A stretch of DNA of 64,000 nucleotides, taken from positions 26,789,547 to 26,853,546 of the forward strand of contig NC_087067.1 in assembly GCF_963678635.1 (NCBI RefSeq), in the 5' to 3' direction. The DNA is from Symsagittifera roscoffensis. Taxonomy: Eukaryota; Xenacoelomorpha; Acoela; Convolutidae. Numbering within the stretch: the first letter of the stretch is position 1; each line of letters opens with the position of its first letter. Both the position numbers and the translations under genes were made by a program. The notes under the pieces are model-generated. The model was not told the origin of the DNA. It saw nothing but the letters and a program-made list of their open reading frames with translations, and searched no databases. Positions 1-9,196 of the stretch are shown piece after piece.

Positions 1-1
1 G

Positions 2-571
2 AAGCTGGAGAAAATGGATAAATGCCCTGGCCCTAGTAAGGCAATTACGCGAAGCAAGGCGTACAAAGTCAAGTCATGGGAGGACGATTCGTATTCGGAG
101 GATAAGCCAGCAGCATTAACGTGTTGAGTGCAAGCGCGAGCAGACAAAAGCAAGAAGGGTGAAGGGTCCAGTGGAACAGTTACGCATGCAGGAAATGCGG
201 ACGTCGAGGAGGGTGTACTGGAAGTGCCAGTAAGTTTGCCGGCGGAGAAGGAGATTAATGCAAAAGGTACCGTAGACAAGTCAGTGGGCAGCGATCCGAA
301 GCAGCAAACGAGTAGAGGAACGGCGCACAAGGAAGCGAGCGGGCAAGAGCCGGTAATGCACAGGGAGGACGGAGCAAAGAAAAAAACGGGCGGCCTAGGA
401 AACAACGGTTAGCGTCGTATTCTAGCCAGGATTCTTACAGTCAGGACAATACGGGCTCAAGGAAGAGTACACAAAAAAGAACGGCATTGACGAAGATGGG
501 ATCAGTAATGATCTATGCTATTTTTCAGGACGAGGGGAAAGGAAAGTCAGCGTCAGCCGAAACGGTGTGAA
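2..571 (+). pseudogene. decayed open reading frame, charged low-complexity protein remnant
   Basis: One frame is open from the left edge to a TAG near 410, broken by a single in-frame TGA at about 125-127. From about 415 to a TGA near 570 a second frame (+1 relative) continues with similar Ser/Gln/Lys-rich composition (SYSSQDSYSQDNTGSRKS). The stretch is clearly less AT-rich than what follows, and its residues (K, E, S, G, T) look like a disordered protein, for example a linker or the N-terminus of a gag-like ORF. No domain is recognisable. The stop and frame change suggest a decayed gene, or an exon series whose introns I cannot place. The left edge is cut by the window. Confidence 0.35.
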
Positions 572-1052
572 TCATGTTAAGAAGAGAAAAGAGGAAGCAA
601 AGCTCAAAACTTTACAAACTTGCCTTAAACGTGCATTTGGGCACTTGGCCCAGGGAAGGTTGACCGTAGGATCTAAAACTCAATTTAATTATTAAACTAT
701 TTCATTTCAATTTTATTTATGCATTTCATTTTTTCAAAGAAGAGGAATTGTCACATATACATATTTATTTTATCATAGTTTTGAGTTCAGTTTATAGTCC
801 GTTGTGGCAGTGACGTTGATGCTCAGTAATTCATACCTGCCAGCGGCGTTGTCATTCTCCTGTGGTGCTGAAACAATTGATCGTTGAGTTCTTAGATTAT
901 AAGTTGTCTGTTTATATTACGTACATTCCGAATTCAAGTTACTGGAGGTTCGTTTTTAACAAATTTTTACATTTTCATGCATTTCTATGGAACTGTATCA
1001 GAACACTTGTTCCCGTGAGATGACAAATCATAGCAGGTGAACGTTCTTTACA

Positions 1053-1248
1053 GGCGACAATTCGTAACAAGCGACAAATCGTGACGTTAGATGAGCGGGT
1101 AACACTAATTCACGCGCAATATTCCGGATGTAAACGCCACGGAGCAAAGCAGAGCAAGCATGTTTTACTTGTCAATGCCTTGTTCCAATTTAACACTATT
1201 TACGAACTTTTGCTTGGTACGAATTGTCGCCTATTACGAATTGTCGCC
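1053..1248. repeat. short inverted-repeat element
   Basis: GGCGACAATTCGTAA at 1053-1067 is present as its reverse complement at 1234-1248, and nearly complete again at 1218-1231. The termini are therefore inverted about 170 bp apart, with a subterminal direct repeat at the right end. The size and layout resemble a MITE or the end of a small DNA transposon. The apparent ORFs across it are short and not convincing. Confidence 0.4.
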
Positions 1249-2828
1249 CTACCACTTTTTTCCATGAAACTTTTTCACCGCTAGCATTTTTTAACAATTG
1301 GTTAGAGCTACAAAACTTCTGTCAACATGGGAAGGTCGAAGAAGAACTTGTGACTCATAGCAAAATTAAAAATCCTTATCAGTCATTTGGGAAAAATTGT
1401 AATTCAAATCAATCCAACAATTCTATTGGAAGAATAAATTGATGTTAAAACTTTACAACAGCCAAGGTCTGATCATTAGATACACGCGAAAGAACCAACA
1501 TGAAGGTTTCGAGGTTTCAGGGCAGTAAACTCTATGAGAAGTTCTAAGATTGCAGAGAAAAAGCAAGATTGCTACTAGGATCATCGTTACCTTGTGTGAT
1601 TATTTAACGTATTGGAGGATCATTAGACAGATCTCAAAAATATACGTCATAGTAACTCTGTAAAACCCCAAAAACTTATAAAGTATTGCAGACATAAATA
1701 TCTAAATCGTTTTTTTCTTCCATTTTCATAAAATTGAATTCAATTTTAAAGATAAATGCTTGTGATTTCACAAAAACCCTTTTGAGGCGTGATTGGGATT
1801 GATTTTTCTAGACTAATTAATGAATGTTTGAAAACTAATATTTACATAAAGTGAGAGGGAACTATGACTAGAGTGCGTTTTTTCTATCTGGACGACAACT
1901 CATAAATAGTCAAGTGTTAAATCGTATTAAGTTTTTCTAAGCAATTCTTTGGATTCCAAAAAATGAAAAAGTGCTCTCAGCATTGAAAAAATGGTCTGAC
2001 TTTTTAAAATAATTTCCATAGCATTTGTTGACACTGAAGTTCATGACTTATCCGATTCAGTTCTATTCCAACTTTTAACTTTATAATAATTATAATTACA
2101 CCTCATTTTGGCCTGTTTTGATTTTGGTCATTATTGGTGGCTACAGTATTTGGTTTGCATTTTGGTCGATTTTACCACTGCCAAAATCAAAATTATTTGT
2201 GTTTTAGCATTTCTATTCAAGAAAAAAATAGAAGTTTATCAGAAACGATCTCCGCAACAATTAATAATATACGCAATAGCTTGTCGTTCCGACTTTCGTA
2301 ACGAAAGTAACGGAATATTTGTGCTTTTGTCGACTTTTCAACCACACATTTTTGACGGAAATTTTCGTATCATTCAAAAGTTAATGTTGCCTTGAGCTTA
2401 AGTTTGAAAGAAGTATATCACCTGTGATCGTTTTTCGCAAACTTATGGGGGTTTAAATATGGGGGCAAGCTAACAATGGTTTTAGCAATCGTTCTGATTT
2501 ACCTGGATTCTCCAAAATTTGTATGATCTCCAAAGAGGGCGATAATGTCAGGAAACTGTCCTAGAGCTGCATGATTTTTATGTTGGGTTGTCCTATTTAA
2601 GGATCTAGCCCATATGTTCAGGTATTTTTTGATCCAGCCGAAATTTGCTCAATTTTTTTTCAATAAAATAATTGATAATTAATTTCAAAACCACTATTTT
2701 CGAACAAATAATGTTTTATCTCAATTTTTTTTGAGCTTGGGCTTCTATTTAGAAAATTTTTGTATACCATGGCTATTCTATACCGGGTTGACAAAATTGT
2801 TACTTTACATTTTTTATATATTGATTTT
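1249..2828. other. AT-rich stretch with no recognisable gene
   Basis: I see only short ORFs of low-complexity composition and no splice-consistent coding segments. It is the left flank of the retrotransposon insertion. The last four bases before the LTR are TTTT, matching the four bases after the other LTR. Confidence 0.5.
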
Positions 2829-3236
2829 TGAGTTAGGACCGAAGTGTAACTCATAGAGTAATTTCGGATAGGGTACACCGTCTGCTCGTCACGCTATCTT
2901 ATTTTCGGCCGGATAGATTCGTGCAACTTCTTAGTCTAATACCGATCCTAATCTTACTCTTATACTATCTAGTCTCAGGTTGTTTAACTAGTCTCTGCTA
3001 GGCTCAATAGATCTAGGGTATACTGGTTTATTGCGGCTGCTGAAGTGCTCGGGAGAGTCCAACTAATTTCTAAGTTAAATTCAAATCTCTCTGGTGCTGA
3101 AATTACAAGTAACTTCAGCACTTACAAATAAGTGGGTTGTTAGTTAGATGGATCATGATTGGTTAATATTAAATACTTTACATTGGTAAAACATTTAATT
3201 TATCCAATCATAAAATATAGTTTAGATCAGGTTCCA
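2829..3236 (-). repeat. 3' LTR of the giant retrotransposon
   Basis: 408 bp, TG...CA termini, identical by eye to 21259-21666 (offset 18430). Read on the minus strand it contains an AATAAA hexamer (plus positions 3027-3032), a likely polyadenylation signal, and a TATATTTTA-like A/T motif near the U3 end. It is preceded on its outer side by TTTT. Confidence 0.95.
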
Positions 3237-3250
3237 CCCATCCGGGTTTT
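3237..3250 (-). other. probable polypurine tract next to the 3' LTR
   Basis: On the minus strand the bases just before the LTR's TGGAACC read ACCCGGATGGG, a short purine-rich run ending in GGG at the LTR border. This is where plus-strand DNA priming is expected. The tract is short and imperfect. Confidence 0.5.
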
Positions 3251-4700
3251 ACAGAGTTTTTTAGAATAGTTCTTCTGTAATTCAAGGATGGATGATGGAC
3301 GTTGGTATTTGGCGAACATCATAATTTTCTTCCGCTTCTTCTTGTGACAACGACAAATCAATTCTGATTTCAGAATGGTTGGCTATGTCAGGTTTTTCTG
3401 TTCTTCGGGGAGAACTTCTTTTGTGTCTGATCTAGCTTGGGAATGGCGTGGAGATTGTGCGTGGAGGGGATGCCTGGTTACTCGGATCTGTACGTATACT
3501 TGAACATCGAGGTGGTCATTGGTCTAGTTCAATGAAATCCTTTTCTGCGAAGTCAAGTCGTACTCTAAATCCTTTGAGTTGTGATTGTGAGCGGCATATC
3601 GATTGTAGTTGGTCATTCTCTCTCGAGTGTAGTGGGGTCGTCTTGTCTTTTGATGTTCGTCCTTGGTGTTGTATTCTGATCTATATATTGCATCATGTGA
3701 TTTTACATTTTATAAAACTTTTATTAGTTTAATATTTTTTAATAATGATTTTAGTTAGTTGTTTTCACAAAAGCTTTTTGTTTTAGTTCGGTTATTTTGA
3801 AGAGTTACTCACCCTTGAGTAGCTCTTATTAAAAATAAAGGTGTGGTCACAAAGCGTGGATGTAGCGCGGTGGGTTAGGCCGGCTATAGAGCATGCTCAG
3901 GACGTCCTTTCCTGGTGGGTTAGGCCAGGAGTGGGAGTATGATTTCATGCGGTGTTTGTGAGGGGTCCTGTTATGTGACAACGTTTTATGTTGGGTTTGT
4001 TGTGGTTTTACTTATGTCTTGTTGGTTATGTACTTTTTCCAAAAAGCAAATTGTTTGTGGTATGGGTTTGTCTTTCGACTTTTTTGTGTTTTATTATTTC
4101 TTTCTAAGACTTTGTAATAGTCTTCAAAAGAATAAATTATCCAGTTTTAAACTGGGTTAATCCGGTTTGGGTACCGTTGGTTTCCTTTTCTTAGTCATGC
4201 TGTTATTCTATGATTTGTGGTATTTAGTAAGCTGCGTTGGTTAGTTTTGTTTAGTATATGATTCCTTTCCAACCGGGTTAAAGGAAAGTTTGAAACATGT
4301 TATTATATGTTAGAGTTGTTGAGTGTGAAAACTTGAAACTGAAATTCATTATTTTAAACAATTCTTCGTGGGCGAGCTGTGCGAGTGTGGATAGAATTTC
4401 TGTGCGAATGAATGAAAATATCAAAAGGTTAGTACTGCAATTGCATTTTATTAATTTACTACATAGAATTTAGAAATTTACTGCTAGTTATGGGGGAATT
4501 TTAAGATACAAATTTTCATCATAATTAGATTTACTGCTTTTGGGGGAAAATTTTATAAATTAATTTACTGCATTGGTATTATATTTATTTAATTGTTGGT
4601 GCAAAAGTTTAATAGGGTCTTAAACAGTTTTGAAGAAGTTTGCTATTTTTTATTTTTCTTTTGTGAATTTTTCAGATGATCGAGGATGAAGGCTAAAAAT
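3251..4700. other. retrotransposon 3' non-coding region
   Basis: About 1.4 kb between the last internal ORF and the PPT. On the sense (minus) strand I see no ORF of note. The plus-strand ORFs here are T/G-rich antisense shadows. It may hold untranslated or export/packaging functions, but nothing in the sequence proves this. Confidence 0.5.
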
Positions 4701-4779
4701 CTAAAGAAAACATGAATAAAGAATGGTGAGTGTTTTAATACTTTAATTAGTTAGTAATATTCATTTAATTCATACTTAC
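4701..4779 (-). other. candidate 79-bp spliceosomal intron just after the last ORF
   Basis: On the minus strand, two bases past the TAA of the 599-aa ORF, the sequence reads CAG then GTAAGTATG, a near-perfect 5' splice site. 79 bp on comes CATGTTTTCTTTAG, a good polypyrimidine tract and 3' splice site. Length and signals match the short host-type introns. It lies in the 3' untranslated part, so splicing here would not change that protein. It could be used with other sites to make subgenomic mRNAs. Confidence 0.55.
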
Positions 4780-4782
4780 CTG

Positions 4783-6582
4783 TTAGTCGTCGGGGAAAAA
4801 ACCGTGGGGGAAGATGTCGTGAATTAGTTCTGAAGTTGTGAGTAGTTTAGCTAGAATGCGGATGATATTTTTAGTCTGAAGTAGTGGCCAAAGCAATTGA
4901 AGTGCCTTAATAGTGGTTAGTTCTTCAGTGCCTACTGCAAACTCATAAGGTGTGTTTTGGATTAAGTTATATAATTTGTGGTTAAATTTAGTGTTGTGGA
5001 TGAATTCTAAAATTGGGATTTCTATAGGTTGTAGGAACTCGTGCGGGATAAGGAAGGGTCGGGATTCTTCGGCGTTGAAGGTCTTGGTGATGGGGCAGAA
5101 AATGTACATTTGGGTTATGGGGTCATAATTACGAAGAATACCATGGAGGTTAGTGTCTTTAATACAATATGTGAAATTTAGGAAATACGGTGAAGTGTAT
5201 TTTGAATTGATGAATTGGAAACGATGGTGTGATTGTCTAGAGGGTGTGTGGAGGTCAAAGTGATTTTGGATGAAACGATAGTAACTGTATGTATGTGTTT
5301 GTTTAGTGCGCAACATAATATCGTGTGAGCAGTGTAAATCTCTTTCGTGTGGTGCAAGGAAGTGAAAGGTTAGTGAAAAGATTTGGAAGCGTTCTTTAAA
5401 ACTTTCGTATGCTTGTGTGTTTGTTAGTGCTTCTGAAATAATGTGATCAAACTTTCGGTCGAAGATGTTTAGTGTAAATACATATGGTGTCTTGATGAAA
5501 AATTTCTCGGTGATTTGTGGATTAGCGAAGCGATCGTCGTCTAAGAATTGATCTTGGTTAGCTCTAATGATGTTGTGATCGTAGTATTCTAGTGTATATT
5601 CATTAGCTCTAGGTGCAGTGTGTATTTTTAGTGATTTTTTATATCCAACGTAAGTAAACTGTCTAGCGGTTAGTGGTGTAGTTAGTTGATATAGCATGTC
5701 TTTGTTTCGGTCTATATCGATGGAAGTGCTGGATAAAGGTAAGCAAAGAGGGTTAGTGAAATGATAGTATGAGGTCCAAGAGAGAGTGGGCATTAAAACG
5801 TATTCATCTACAAAGTTGCGTGTTTCGTTAGCGTCGTGAGGGGTGTTTAAGGTGTATTGTGGAAATGAGGGTAAAGTGATAGCTAAAAATTCTTTAGTGT
5901 TAGTATGCTGGGGGTGGTTGATGTATTCACGGGCTGTTCCTGGTTTTGCTGGGAAAGGATGGTTGGGGAATTTTCTTTTAAAAGTGCGGTAAGCTCTATT
6001 AGTGTTGAGTGAAGATATAGTGGATGTGGATGATGGTGTTAATGATTCAGTATAATTTGAAGAGGGTGTAGGGGGATTGGATGAATTTGTAGTGGAGGAG
6101 ATTTGGTTTATGGTCGGGGTGTTAAGGTGGTAGGGTTGTTGTTGGAGGGTAATAAAATTATCTAGTTCTGGGGAGATTCGGGGGGTGTCTGGAGAATGAG
6201 ATGATTGGTCAGAATGGTATGAGGAGTAGGTTGGGGTAACTTGGGAAGCATAAGAGGGTGTGGGAGTGATTGGGTCAGGGTTATTGGATAATATGGGTTG
6301 AAAAGGGGGTTGAGAAAAATTAGAAGGGTTATGAAAATTATTGGATGGAGATGGTTCTGAGTCGGCGAATTCATCGGGGGTTTCAATATTCGGGTTATTT
6401 AGCTGTGAAATGGAGTATAAAACTGAAATATGTGAGTTAGTGTCGGAATTCATGCCTGATGTTACATTGCTAGATGGAAAATCGGGTGGCGGAAAAGCAA
6501 AAAGTGGTATTATTGGGATTGGAGAGGTAAGATTGGTTGGATGGGAATTTGATCGGTGTAGTGATCCAAGTTGGCGGCTCAT
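4783..6582 (-). CDS. retrotransposon accessory ORF, 599 aa, unknown function
   Basis: Complete ORF whose ATG overlaps the stop of the preceding frame as ATGA (6579-6582). Residues 1 to about 195 are low complexity, rich in Ser, Pro, Asn and Thr, and probably disordered. From about residue 200 to the end there is a folded-looking region of about 400 aa rich in Phe, Tyr, His and Thr, with few cysteines and no obvious membrane span or signal peptide. I recognise no domain. It could be a captured gene or a second structural protein. The 4-base overlap suggests coupled translation or use of a separate spliced mRNA. It shares the A/C-rich codon bias of its neighbours, so it has evolved with the element and is not a fresh host insertion. 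Confidence 0.8.
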   Translation of the reverse strand: MSRQLGSLHRSNSHPTNLTSPIPIIPLFAFPPPDFPSSNVTSGMNSDTNSHISVLYSISQLNNPNIETPDEFADSEPSPSNNFHNPSNFSQPPFQPILSNNPDPITPTPSYASQVTPTYSSYHSDQSSHSPDTPRISPELDNFITLQQQPYHLNTPTINQISSTTNSSNPPTPSSNYTESLTPSSTSTISSLNTNRAYRTFKRKFPNHPFPAKPGTAREYINHPQHTNTKEFLAITLPSFPQYTLNTPHDANETRNFVDEYVLMPTLSWTSYYHFTNPLCLPLSSTSIDIDRNKDMLYQLTTPLTARQFTYVGYKKSLKIHTAPRANEYTLEYYDHNIIRANQDQFLDDDRFANPQITEKFFIKTPYVFTLNIFDRKFDHIISEALTNTQAYESFKERFQIFSLTFHFLAPHERDLHCSHDIMLRTKQTHTYSYYRFIQNHFDLHTPSRQSHHRFQFINSKYTSPYFLNFTYCIKDTNLHGILRNYDPITQMYIFCPITKTFNAEESRPFLIPHEFLQPIEIPILEFIHNTKFNHKLYNLIQNTPYEFAVGTEELTTIKALQLLWPLLQTKNIIRILAKLLTTSELIHDIFPHGFFPDD

Positions 6583-7049
6583 CGTGGGCTAAAAAAATTA
6601 TTATTTTGAGATTGAAAAGCGGTGGTATGGGGCTGTTCAATAATTTGTTCATAAGTATTATCATCTTGTGATTGATGTGTCATTATATGTTGGACGGGAC
6701 TTTGCGATGTATTGAGTCGAAAATTTGGATTATGTGTGATGGCTAAATTTCGAAAATTTCGTGGGACTAGGGATAGTGGATGGTTATTTGGTAGGGGTGG
6801 TAATTGTGGTGCCGTTGGCTGTGTGTCGACATTGTTATGTTCTTCGTCGTATGTATTTTGTCGTGTTGTTATTTTTGTGTTATATTCTTTTATTTGTGCG
6901 TCTAAAAGAATTTTGTTTATAGATGTAGAAAAGATTCCAAAAAATCCTGCAAAGAGTATGCGTGCTACGCTTGCTTGTCTGTTTACTTGTGTGTGTATAG
7001 CACATGTATTGTAGATTCTTTTAAGAGTGAGAAAAGAAATCCAATAAAG
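6579..7049 (-). CDS. retrotransposon frame without ATG, 156 codons, overlapping the envelope ORF end
   Basis: Minus strand, in the -1 frame relative to the envelope ORF. It is open from just after a TAA at 7050-7052 to the TGA at 6579-6581, and overlaps the envelope ORF by 67 bases. It has no ATG in its first three quarters; the first is near 6683. The N-terminal part encodes a hydrophobic stretch (ARILFAGFFGIFSTSINKIL) and the rest is Asn/Gln/Pro-rich. Composition and codon use match the other element genes, so it is probably translated, either through splicing, frameshifting from the envelope ORF, or non-AUG initiation. It may encode an alternative cytoplasmic tail for the glycoprotein or a separate small membrane protein. 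No homologue is recognised. Confidence 0.55.
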   Translation of the reverse strand, partial: LYWISFLTLKRIYNTCAIHTQVNRQASVARILFAGFFGIFSTSINKILLDAQIKEYNTKITTRQNTYDEEHNNVDTQPTAPQLPPLPNNHPLSLVPRNFRNLAITHNPNFRLNTSQSPVQHIMTHQSQDDNTYEQIIEQPHTTAFQSQNNNFFSPR

Positions 7050-9196
7050 TTAAACATTGCGTATAAAATAGTCAATTTTTCTAAGATGTAGTAGGGCCAT
7101 CCTAGAAAATCAAGGATTTCATTCTTGAGTGTAACAAAGCTAAAAATGTTGATTGGTGATATATCTTGGGGACGGTATTTTTCGCCGTTTAGATATATAT
7201 AATCTTTAATGTCTTTAAAATATCCGCTATAGTCTTGCGTGTAGATATCGGCAAATCCTGCGGTTTCTGCAAGTTTGCGTAAGTTTTGGTCTATTGATTG
7301 TCTTTGTATAGTGTCCATTTGTGTTAATAATTCTTGGAATTGTTGTGTTCTAATGTGATGTTGAATATCTGATTTTGAATAGATTCCTATTGATTGTAAA
7401 TCTATATTTGGGTTTCGAGCAATAGCGCGAATGCTTTCTGGTGAAAATTTTTTGAGTGATTGCATTAATGTGGGATATGGAGTGAGAAGGTAATATTTAT
7501 TTTCATCAGGGTTTAGTTGTACTACATTGTGGCTGTTTTCTGATCCACATGGGACTGCGGTATCCCAGAAATAGGTTCTTCGTGAAAGTGTATCCACGAA
7601 ATGTACTTTATTCTTATAAAAGATAGGGATTCTTTTATAACATCGTTTATCTTCAAAAACGTATAGTGGTGATACTTTTTTGGTACAAGTATAAAACCAT
7701 AAGATGTTTCCTTCATAGTCTAAAAAATTTGATCTATTTCCTGATAATAAGTACCCTGCGTAGGGTATTTTTAATACTGCTAGTGCAAGTGATTGTAATA
7801 TTTGTGTTCGTTCTAATTCGCATAGTTGGTGTAGTGTTTCTAATTCGGAGAGTGACATTTCTTGAAAAATGCGGCTAATTGTATAGTCTAGTTTCATATC
7901 CAAATGAATATCATAGTGGATATTACCGAAATATGTAGTATTCATTAGTGATAATTCTTGTAAGCGTGTGCTTCTGGTGTCATAAGGTTTTAGATGTCCA
8001 CCAGGTTGTCCGTTGCTTTTTTCAAAATTAACTGGTATATAGGATGTTCCTTCGTTTAGAGGATGACCTGTGGCATATGGGTCGATTTTTACTTTTCCAG
8101 TGGTCATGTCGAATCCTTTTTCGTATTCAACTAATATTTCAGAGTATTGTGTTCTGTGAAGTGGATTCCTGTATTTACATGCAAGTTCTGTTTCTTGATA
8201 TATTTGAAAACGTGTCAATTTATTTTCTATATTGTCTATGTTTCTAAAATCGGAACTTAGTTTGCGTGATGGATGGACTTGTTCATATGGAATTGATTGT
8301 ATAAAATATTTTTCGTGAAATTTTATCATACGAGCGTGTATTTTTGCTACTTGAAATGTTGTACATGTATCTTCGGGGAACCAAACAATTGTTGCTTGTG
8401 TTCTTGTTGTAGGGTCGCAATATCCTTGATCATTTTTACAAGGTAGTCGGATTCCTTGATAGATCATTGTTTTATCAGATAAATCTCGTGTGAGTTGTAT
8501 TTTTTCGAGTTGTATTTTCCAATCGAAAAACATTATTTCTTGGTATCCTTTATTTTTCGTGTCTGCTTTGCAGTTTGATGGGTTATTTATACCAATGTGT
8601 GGTATCCAATGTTTATCATGTAGGTCATAGGTTAATCGTCCGTGTGCGCCGTTATACGGGTATTTTTCGTCTAGTTTTATATGTCCTTGGTGTCTTTCAA
8701 GTTGTGATTGGTGTACAGAGTCTGAAAAAACTTGAAAATTAACTAATTTTCTTTGGGAATTTTTATTTTGTGTGATGTTTAGTCTAAGTAATTCATTTTT
8801 ACAATCTTCGGGATTGAGATGTAAAAGACGTTCTATATTACTTTGATAGAATGATTCATGGTCAAGTCGGTTTTTGTTGCCGTTGGAGACTTGTGAACAA
8901 TGTACTTTCTTTTCGGAAAATGTCGCTGTGAATTTATAACCTGTAACTGTTGTTGCTCGGGCTTTTGAATAGAGTGTTGCTATTATATCTGTGGTTTCTA
9001 TAGCTTGTGGTTCTGTTTCACATTGTGATACTTGATTTATTGCATATTTGTGTAGTGTTTTTTGTTCATTTTCTTCGCAATCGTAATGTGTTACTAATAA
9101 ATCTTGTGGTCCTGTACGAGGGGAAGGGTTTATGTTTTGATTTGAGATTACTAGAAAAGGGAGTTGGAGAAAAATTAATAATTTTAGAATATACAT
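6983..9196 (-). CDS. env: envelope-like transmembrane glycoprotein of the retrotransposon, 737 aa
   Basis: Starts with a classical signal peptide (hydrophobic residues 3-18) and ends with a hydrophobic segment at about residues 704-725 followed by a short basic tail. That is type I membrane topology. In between is a large ectodomain with many cysteines and several N-x-S/T sites. At about residues 505-560 there is a Cys-rich block in which TCTKKVSPLYVF is followed by CYKRIPIFY and then a distal PC. This block loosely recalls glycoproteins of chuvirus-like negative-strand viruses, which some retroelements have captured, but that parallel is from memory and unconfirmed. No furin-type site stands out. 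The ATG lies inside the last codons of the upstream 378-codon frame. Expected role: receptor binding and membrane fusion at the particle surface, implying an errantivirus-like life cycle. Confidence 0.75.
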   Translation of the reverse strand: MYILKLLIFLQLPFLVISNQNINPSPRTGPQDLLVTHYDCEENEQKTLHKYAINQVSQCETEPQAIETTDIIATLYSKARATTVTGYKFTATFSEKKVHCSQVSNGNKNRLDHESFYQSNIERLLHLNPEDCKNELLRLNITQNKNSQRKLVNFQVFSDSVHQSQLERHQGHIKLDEKYPYNGAHGRLTYDLHDKHWIPHIGINNPSNCKADTKNKGYQEIMFFDWKIQLEKIQLTRDLSDKTMIYQGIRLPCKNDQGYCDPTTRTQATIVWFPEDTCTTFQVAKIHARMIKFHEKYFIQSIPYEQVHPSRKLSSDFRNIDNIENKLTRFQIYQETELACKYRNPLHRTQYSEILVEYEKGFDMTTGKVKIDPYATGHPLNEGTSYIPVNFEKSNGQPGGHLKPYDTRSTRLQELSLMNTTYFGNIHYDIHLDMKLDYTISRIFQEMSLSELETLHQLCELERTQILQSLALAVLKIPYAGYLLSGNRSNFLDYEGNILWFYTCTKKVSPLYVFEDKRCYKRIPIFYKNKVHFVDTLSRRTYFWDTAVPCGSENSHNVVQLNPDENKYYLLTPYPTLMQSLKKFSPESIRAIARNPNIDLQSIGIYSKSDIQHHIRTQQFQELLTQMDTIQRQSIDQNLRKLAETAGFADIYTQDYSGYFKDIKDYIYLNGEKYRPQDISPINIFSFVTLKNEILDFLGWPYYILEKLTILYAMFNFIGFLFSLLKESTIHVLYTHK

